Position numbers and translations under genes: made by a program. A stretch of DNA of 8,430 nt from Alphaproteobacteria bacterium (lineage in GTDB: Bacteria; Pseudomonadota; Alphaproteobacteria; Sphingomonadales; Sphingomonadaceae): contig JAQGLH010000254.1 of NCBI GenBank assembly GCA_028293005.1, forward strand, positions 1 through 8,430, read 5' to 3'. Shown here piece after piece: positions 4,205-8,430 of the stretch. The first letter of the stretch is position 1, and each line of letters opens with the position of its first letter. The notes beneath the pieces were generated by a model. That model was given only the letters and a program-made list of their open reading frames with translations. It was not told the DNA's origin and ran no database searches.

Positions 4205-6871
4205 TCAGGCCCTGTCCCTGAGCGCTGCCTGAGCGGCGGCGAGCCGCGCGATCGGGACGCGGTAAGGCGACGCCGAGACGTAATCGAGGCCGATGCCGTG
4301 GCAGAAGGCGATAGAGGCGGCATCGCCGCCGTGCTCGCCGCAGATGCCGAGCTTCAACCCGGGGTGCTTGCTCCGACCGCGCTCGGCTGCGATCGCGATC
4401 AATTCGCCGACGCCCTCAGTGTCGATCGTGACGAACGGATCGCGCGGATAGATGCCGCTCTCGATATATTGGGTGAGGAACCGGCTCGCGTCGTCGCGGC
4501 TGAGGCCGAGCGTCGTTTGGGTGAGGTCGTTGGTGCCGAAGCTGAAGAATTGGGCGTCTTCGGCGATTGTCGCGGCCTGGAGCGCGGCGCGCGGCAGCTC
4601 GATCATCGTACCGACGAGATATTCGACCGAGCGGCCCTGCTCCTCGAACACGGCCTTGGCGGTGCGGTCGATCAGGGCGCGGATGATCTTGAGCTCGGCC
4701 CCGGTCGAGACGAGCGGCACCATCACCTCGGGCGTCGGCGCCTCGCCGCTTTCCTTGCCGACCGCGACGGCCGCCTCGAAGATCGCGCGCGCCTGCATCT
4801 CGTAGATCTCGGGATAGGTGATGCCGAGCCGGCAGCCGCGATGGCCGAGCATCGGATTGAACTCGTGCAGCTCGGTGACCCGGCGTTTGAGGACGTCGAC
4901 GGTCACGCCGGCGGCTCGCGCGACCGCTTCGAATTCCTCCTCCCCATGCGGGAGGAATTCGTGGAGCGGCGGATCGAGCAGGCGTATCGTCACCGGCAGC
5001 CCCGCCATGATCTGGAAGATCTCGATGAAGTCGCTGCGCTGTTCGGGCAGCAATTTCTCGAGCGCGGCGCGGCGGCCGGCCTCGCTATCGGCGAGGATCA
5101 TCTGGCGTACGTTGATGATGCGGGCTGCGTCGAAGAACATATGCTCGGTCCGGCATAGGCCGATGCCTTCGGCGCCGAACTCGCGGGCCGTGCGACAATC
5201 GGCCGGCGTCTCGGCATTGGCGCGCACTCTCAGCCGCCGCACGTTGTCGGCCCAGCCCATCAGCCCGCTGAAGTCGCCGGTGAGGCTCGGCTGGATGGTC
5301 GGGACGGCGCCGAGCATCACCTCGCCGGTAGAGCCGTCGATCGTGATCGTGTCGCCCTCGCGGACTTCGACCGAGCCGACACGCATTACCTTGGTGGCGT
5401 AATTGATCGAGATGCTGCCCGCGCCGCTGACGCACGGCCGCCCCATCCCGCGCGCGACGACCGCGGCATGGCTGGTCATGCCGCCGCGTGCCGTAAGGAT
5501 GCCCTGCGCGGCGTGCATGCCGTGGATGTCCTCCGGGGAGGTCTCGATCCGGATCAGGATCACCGCCTCGCCGAGCGCGGCATGGCGCTCGGCCGTGTCG
5601 GCGTCGAACACCGCCTGGCCGCAGGCGGCGCCCGGCGATGCCGGAAGGCCCTTGGCGATGACATTGCGCGGCGCATCGGGATCCAGCGCGGGATGGAGCA
5701 ATTGGTCGAGCGCAGCGGGGTCGACGCGCAGGATCGCCTCCTCCTGCGTGATCAGCCCTTCATGGACCATGTCCGACGCGATCTTGAGCGCCGCGCGCGC
5801 GGTACGCTTGCCGCTCCGCGTCTGCAGCATCCACAATTTGCCGCGTTCTACCGTGAACTCGATGTCCTGCATGTCGCGATAATGATTCTCGAGCGCGTCG
5901 AAGATATCGGTGAGCTCACCGTAAACCTCCGGCAGCGCCTCCTCCATCGACGGCGCCTTGGCGCCGGCGGTCTCGCGCGCACGCTTGGTGAGATATTGCG
6001 GCGTGCGGATGCCGGCGACGACGTCCTCGCCCTGCGCGTTGATCAGATATTCGCCATAATAAGCATGCTCGCCGGTCGAGGGATCGCGGGTGAAGGCGAC
6101 GCCCGTCGCCGAGGTCTCGCCCATGTTGCCGAACACCATCGCCTGGATGTTGACCGCCGTGCCCCAGTCGCCCGAGATCGAATTGAGGCGGCGGTAGACC
6201 CGCGCGCGCTCCGACTGCCACGACGCGAACACCGCGCCGACCGCGCCCCACAATTGCTCGTTGGCATCCTGCGGGAACGGCTTTCCCCACAATTGCTCGA
6301 CGAGCTCCATGTAGCGGCCGGTGAGCGCGCGCCAATCTTCGGCGTCGAGCTCAGTATCGAGATGAACGCCCTTGTCCTCCTTCGCCAGTTCGAGCGCTTC
6401 CTCGAACGCGCTATGATCGAGCCCCAGCACGACATCGGCGTACATTTGGATGAAGCGGCGGTAGCTGTCCCAGGCAAAGCGAGGATCGTTGCTTGCCTTC
6501 GCCAGCCCGACGACGGTCTCGTCATTGAGCCCGAGGTTGAGAACCGTATCCATCATGCCGGGCATCGACACGCGCGCGCCCGAGCGCACCGACACCAGCA
6601 ACGGATCGCTGGCGTCGCCGAAGCGCTTGCCGGTCACCTTCTCGATGTGCGCAATGCCTTCGGCGACCTCGCCGCGCAGCGATTCCGGAAAGACTTTCCC
6701 TTCGGCATAGAAACGTGTGCACATCTCGGTCGAGATGGTGAATCCCGGAGGCACCGGCAGCCCGATCGAGGCCATTTCGGCTAGATTCGCGCCCTTGCCG
6801 CCCAGCAGTTCCTTATCGCCCCTACCGCCTTCGGAGATACCTCCGCCGAACCGGTACACATAACGAGTCAT
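4205..6871 (-). CDS. ppdK: pyruvate, phosphate dikinase
   Basis: PPDK interconverts ATP, pyruvate and phosphate with AMP, phosphoenolpyruvate and pyrophosphate in the cytoplasm, linking the pyruvate and PEP pools. The protein is 888 residues, normal for the family (about 870-900). The N-terminal ATP-grasp domain (about 1-360) shows GGKGANLAEM (24-33), the nucleotide-loop block SVRSGARVSMPGMMDT (94-109), FTRDPSTGE (260-268) and LQTRSGKRT (349-357). The central phosphohistidine domain has GGMTSHAAVVARGMG with catalytic His468. The C-terminal PEP/pyruvate TIM-barrel carries R574 (CRTEHM), GTNDLTQ (779-785, N781) and GICGEHGGD with catalytic C844. All these are offset by 13 from Clostridium symbiosum PPDK (H455, R561, N768, C831), so the active site is intact. 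T466, two residues before the histidine, matches the threonine that PPDK regulatory kinase/phosphatase modifies in other PPDKs, so such control is possible. The start has GAAAGGG (6879-6885) upstream. It follows glyS by 29 bp on the same strand and is probably in its operon. Confidence 0.97.
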   Translation of the reverse strand: MTRYVYRFGGGISEGGRGDKELLGGKGANLAEMASIGLPVPPGFTISTEMCTRFYAEGKVFPESLRGEVAEGIAHIEKVTGKRFGDASDPLLVSVRSGARVSMPGMMDTVLNLGLNDETVVGLAKASNDPRFAWDSYRRFIQMYADVVLGLDHSAFEEALELAKEDKGVHLDTELDAEDWRALTGRYMELVEQLWGKPFPQDANEQLWGAVGAVFASWQSERARVYRRLNSISGDWGTAVNIQAMVFGNMGETSATGVAFTRDPSTGEHAYYGEYLINAQGEDVVAGIRTPQYLTKRARETAGAKAPSMEEALPEVYGELTDIFDALENHYRDMQDIEFTVERGKLWMLQTRSGKRTARAALKIASDMVHEGLITQEEAILRVDPAALDQLLHPALDPDAPRNVIAKGLPASPGAACGQAVFDADTAERHAALGEAVILIRIETSPEDIHGMHAAQGILTARGGMTSHAAVVARGMGRPCVSGAGSISINYATKVMRVGSVEVREGDTITIDGSTGEVMLGAVPTIQPSLTGDFSGLMGWADNVRRLRVRANAETPADCRTAREFGAEGIGLCRTEHMFFDAARIINVRQMILADSEAGRRAALEKLLPEQRSDFIEIFQIMAGLPVTIRLLDPPLHEFLPHGEEEFEAVARAAGVTVDVLKRRVTELHEFNPMLGHRGCRLGITYPEIYEMQARAIFEAAVAVGKESGEAPTPEVMVPLVSTGAELKIIRALIDRTAKAVFEEQGRSVEYLVGTMIELPRAALQAATIAEDAQFFSFGTNDLTQTTLGLSRDDASRFLTQYIESGIYPRDPFVTIDTEGVGELIAIAAERGRSKHPGLKLGICGEHGGDAASIAFCHGIGLDYVSASPYRVPIARLAAAQAALRDRA

Positions 6872-6900
6872 TCAAAAGCCCTTTCGAACTGCGACGAGGG

Positions 6901-8430
6901 TCAGCCCTCGATCTTCGAGAAATCCGCGACACGGTGGAAAGCTTCCCGCATCCGCGCGAGGAGCGCGAGGCGCGCCTCGCGCTTGGCGGGATCGGAAGCG
7001 TTGACGGTCACTTTGTCGAAAAAGGCATCGACCGGCGCTCGCAAGCTGGCAAGCGCCGCCATCGCGCCGGCAAAATCCTCAGCCGCGATGGCACGCATCG
7101 CGTCGGGTTCGGCCGCGTCGAGCGCAGCGATCAGCGCGGCCTCCTCGGCTTCGGGTGCGTAGGACAGCGGCGCCGCAGCCGCTGAGTCGCCCCATTCCTC
7201 CTTCTTGAGGATGTTCGCGCCGCGCTTATAGCCGGCGAGTAGATCGCTGCCGGCACAGGTTTCGACGAACGCCTGCAGCGCGCGGACGCGGGCGAGCAGA
7301 CGGACGAGATCGTCCTCCCCGCCGAGCGCGAACACCGCATCGATCAGATCGTGGCGGACGCCCGCCTCGCGCTGCTGGACCTTGAGGCGGTCGGCGAAGA
7401 ATTCGAGCAGCGCCTGCTGCTGGTCGGCGACCGCGAATTGCTGATCGCGATAGCGTGCGGCAGCGGCCGGGAAGATTCGGCCGAGCGGCACGCGGAGGTC
7501 GTTTTCGGTGATCAGGCGGATCACCGCCAGCGCGGCACGGCGCAAGGCGAACGGATCTTTCGATCCGGTCGGCCGCTCGTCGATGCCGAAGAAGCCCACG
7601 AGCGTGTCGATCTTCTCGGCGAGCGCCACCGCGATCGAAACCGGCTCCGTGGGGCATGCATCGTCGGGGCCGAGAGGCCGGTAATGCGCCTCGATCGCAG
7701 CCGCCACCTCGGGCGCCTCGGCTTGCGCCGCGGCATAATAGCGGCCCATCACGCCCTGAAGCTCGGGGAATTCGCCGACCATGAAGCTGACCAGATCGGC
7801 CTTGGCCAGCGCGGCGGCGCGCCGGGCCTTGTCGCGATCCAAGTCCGGCAGGTGAAGCGCGAGATCATCGACCAACGCGACCATCCGCGTCACCCGCTGC
7901 GCCAATGTGCCGAGCTTCTCGTGGAAGACGATCTGGTCGAGCTTCTTCGCCTGCTCCTCCAGCGCCACCTTGAGATCCTGCTCCCAGAAGAATTTGGCGT
8001 CGGACAGGCGGGCGGTGAGGACCTTCTCGTTACCCGCGACGATCGAGGCACCGCCGTCGACCGCCTCGATATTGGCGGTGCAGATGAAGTTCGGCGCAAG
8101 CGCACCTGATGCGCCCGTGCAGGCAAAATATTTCTGGTTCGCGCGCATCGTCAGCTGGATTACCTCGCGCGGCACATGGAGGAACGCCGGATCGAAGCGG
8201 CCGAGCAGCGGCACCGGCCATTCGGTGAGACCGGCATTTTCGGCGACGAGCCCTTCGTCGGGGACGAGCGTCAGACTTTCGGCCGAGGCTGCTTTCTCGG
8301 CGCCGTCGCGGACGATCGCCTGGCGCTCGGCGGGATCGATGATGACATGGCAGGCGCGCAGCTTCTCGGCATAATCGTGCGTGCTGCCGATCGTGATGAT
8401 GCCGGCATGATGGAAACGGTGGCCAAGGGT
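6901..8430 (-). CDS. glyS: glycyl-tRNA synthetase beta subunit (N-terminus beyond the window)
   Basis: This is the C-terminal 509 residues of GlyS, the beta subunit of the bacterial alpha2-beta2 glycyl-tRNA synthetase, which binds tRNA-Gly while the alpha subunit GlyQ holds the aminoacylation site. The frame is open to the right edge of the window and reads as GlyS throughout: TLGHRFH, then GLTEWPVPLLGRFD, then REVIQLTMRANQKYF. A GTG at 8214 is internal, not a start. Further family blocks, numbered from the window edge, are FHEKLGT (169-175), ELQGVMGRYYA (223-233) and PTGSKDPFALRR (287-298). The C-terminal anticodon-binding domain (about 400-509) ends FFDKVTVNASD...RVADFSKIEG. Full-length relatives have about 690 residues, so roughly the first quarter is missing. 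It ends at TGA (6903-6901), 29 bp before ppdK on the same strand, with no visible terminator between them. A glyQ gene is expected just upstream, outside the window. No internal damage is seen. Confidence 0.97.
   Translation of the reverse strand, partial: TLGHRFHHAGIITIGSTHDYAEKLRACHVIIDPAERQAIVRDGAEKAASAESLTLVPDEGLVAENAGLTEWPVPLLGRFDPAFLHVPREVIQLTMRANQKYFACTGASGALAPNFICTANIEAVDGGASIVAGNEKVLTARLSDAKFFWEQDLKVALEEQAKKLDQIVFHEKLGTLAQRVTRMVALVDDLALHLPDLDRDKARRAAALAKADLVSFMVGEFPELQGVMGRYYAAAQAEAPEVAAAIEAHYRPLGPDDACPTEPVSIAVALAEKIDTLVGFFGIDERPTGSKDPFALRRAALAVIRLITENDLRVPLGRIFPAAAARYRDQQFAVADQQQALLEFFADRLKVQQREAGVRHDLIDAVFALGGEDDLVRLLARVRALQAFVETCAGSDLLAGYKRGANILKKEEWGDSAAAAPLSYAPEAEEAALIAALDAAEPDAMRAIAAEDFAGAMAALASLRAPVDAFFDKVTVNASDPAKREARLALLARMREAFHRVADFSKIEG

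Noticed and set aside
4931..4960. Perfect 10-bp inverted repeat GAATTCCTCC / GGAGGAATTC inside ppdK
   Set aside because: It encodes conserved PPDK sequence (EFLPHGEEEF) and is explained by those codons. A role as a regulatory hairpin inside the gene has no other support.
5468..6784. 438-residue open frame on the + strand inside ppdK
   Set aside because: It is antisense to ppdK, whose motifs are intact. Its composition is rich in R, A, D and L with no recognisable motif, the usual by-product of GC-rich codon use.
8212..8214. GTG as a possible start of glyS, giving a 437-residue protein
   Set aside because: The frame continues to the window edge with clear GlyS sequence (TLGHRFH, GLTEWPV), so this is an internal valine codon.
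1..8430. CRISPR arrays, tRNA or rRNA genes, insertion sequences, phage genes
   Set aside because: No regularly spaced repeats, cloverleaf-like sequences or transposase/phage motifs were seen. Coding sequence fills almost all the window.

Overview
The window looks like chromosomal DNA from a GC-rich alphaproteobacterium, most likely a sphingomonad. That placement rests on protein flavour, on the pairing of glyS with ppdK, and on an intergenic palindrome of an alphaproteobacterial type. It is inference, because no ribosomal or other decisive marker is present.

Layout. Bases 1-3728 (+ strand) hold the distal part of a Tad/Flp (type IVc) pilus locus: the 3' end of cpaD, then cpaE, tadB and tadC. 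They are tightly packed: cpaD and cpaE overlap by one base, and the later gaps are 47 and 15 bp. Next comes an 83-residue single-pass membrane protein with a short coiled coil (3798-4049). It lies behind a 13-bp hairpin with a TTCG loop that covers part of its Shine-Dalgarno sequence. Bases 4050-4204 are non-coding and hold a two-tier palindromic repeat and a perfect 16-bp inverted repeat, at the point where the two transcription units converge. Bases 4205-8430 (- strand) carry ppdK (pyruvate phosphate dikinase), preceded in its own reading direction by glyS (glycyl-tRNA synthetase beta subunit, N-terminus beyond the window edge). These two genes are 29 bp apart and probably co-transcribed.

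How the genes work together. In the Tad machine, TadB and TadC form the inner-membrane platform, CpaE/TadZ is a ParA/MinD-like localisation factor, and CpaD is a periplasmic/outer-membrane lipoprotein working with the CpaC secretin. The motor ATPase gene cpaF, which in the classical Caulobacter order sits between cpaE and tadB, is not there. It must be elsewhere, probably upstream of this window. The minus-strand genes are housekeeping: charging of tRNA-Gly, and interconversion of pyruvate and phosphoenolpyruvate.

I saw no clearly new multi-gene system. The points most worth a second look are the missing cpaF, the lysine-less P-loop of CpaE, the hairpin-masked start of the small membrane protein, and the compound palindromic structure between the convergent operons.
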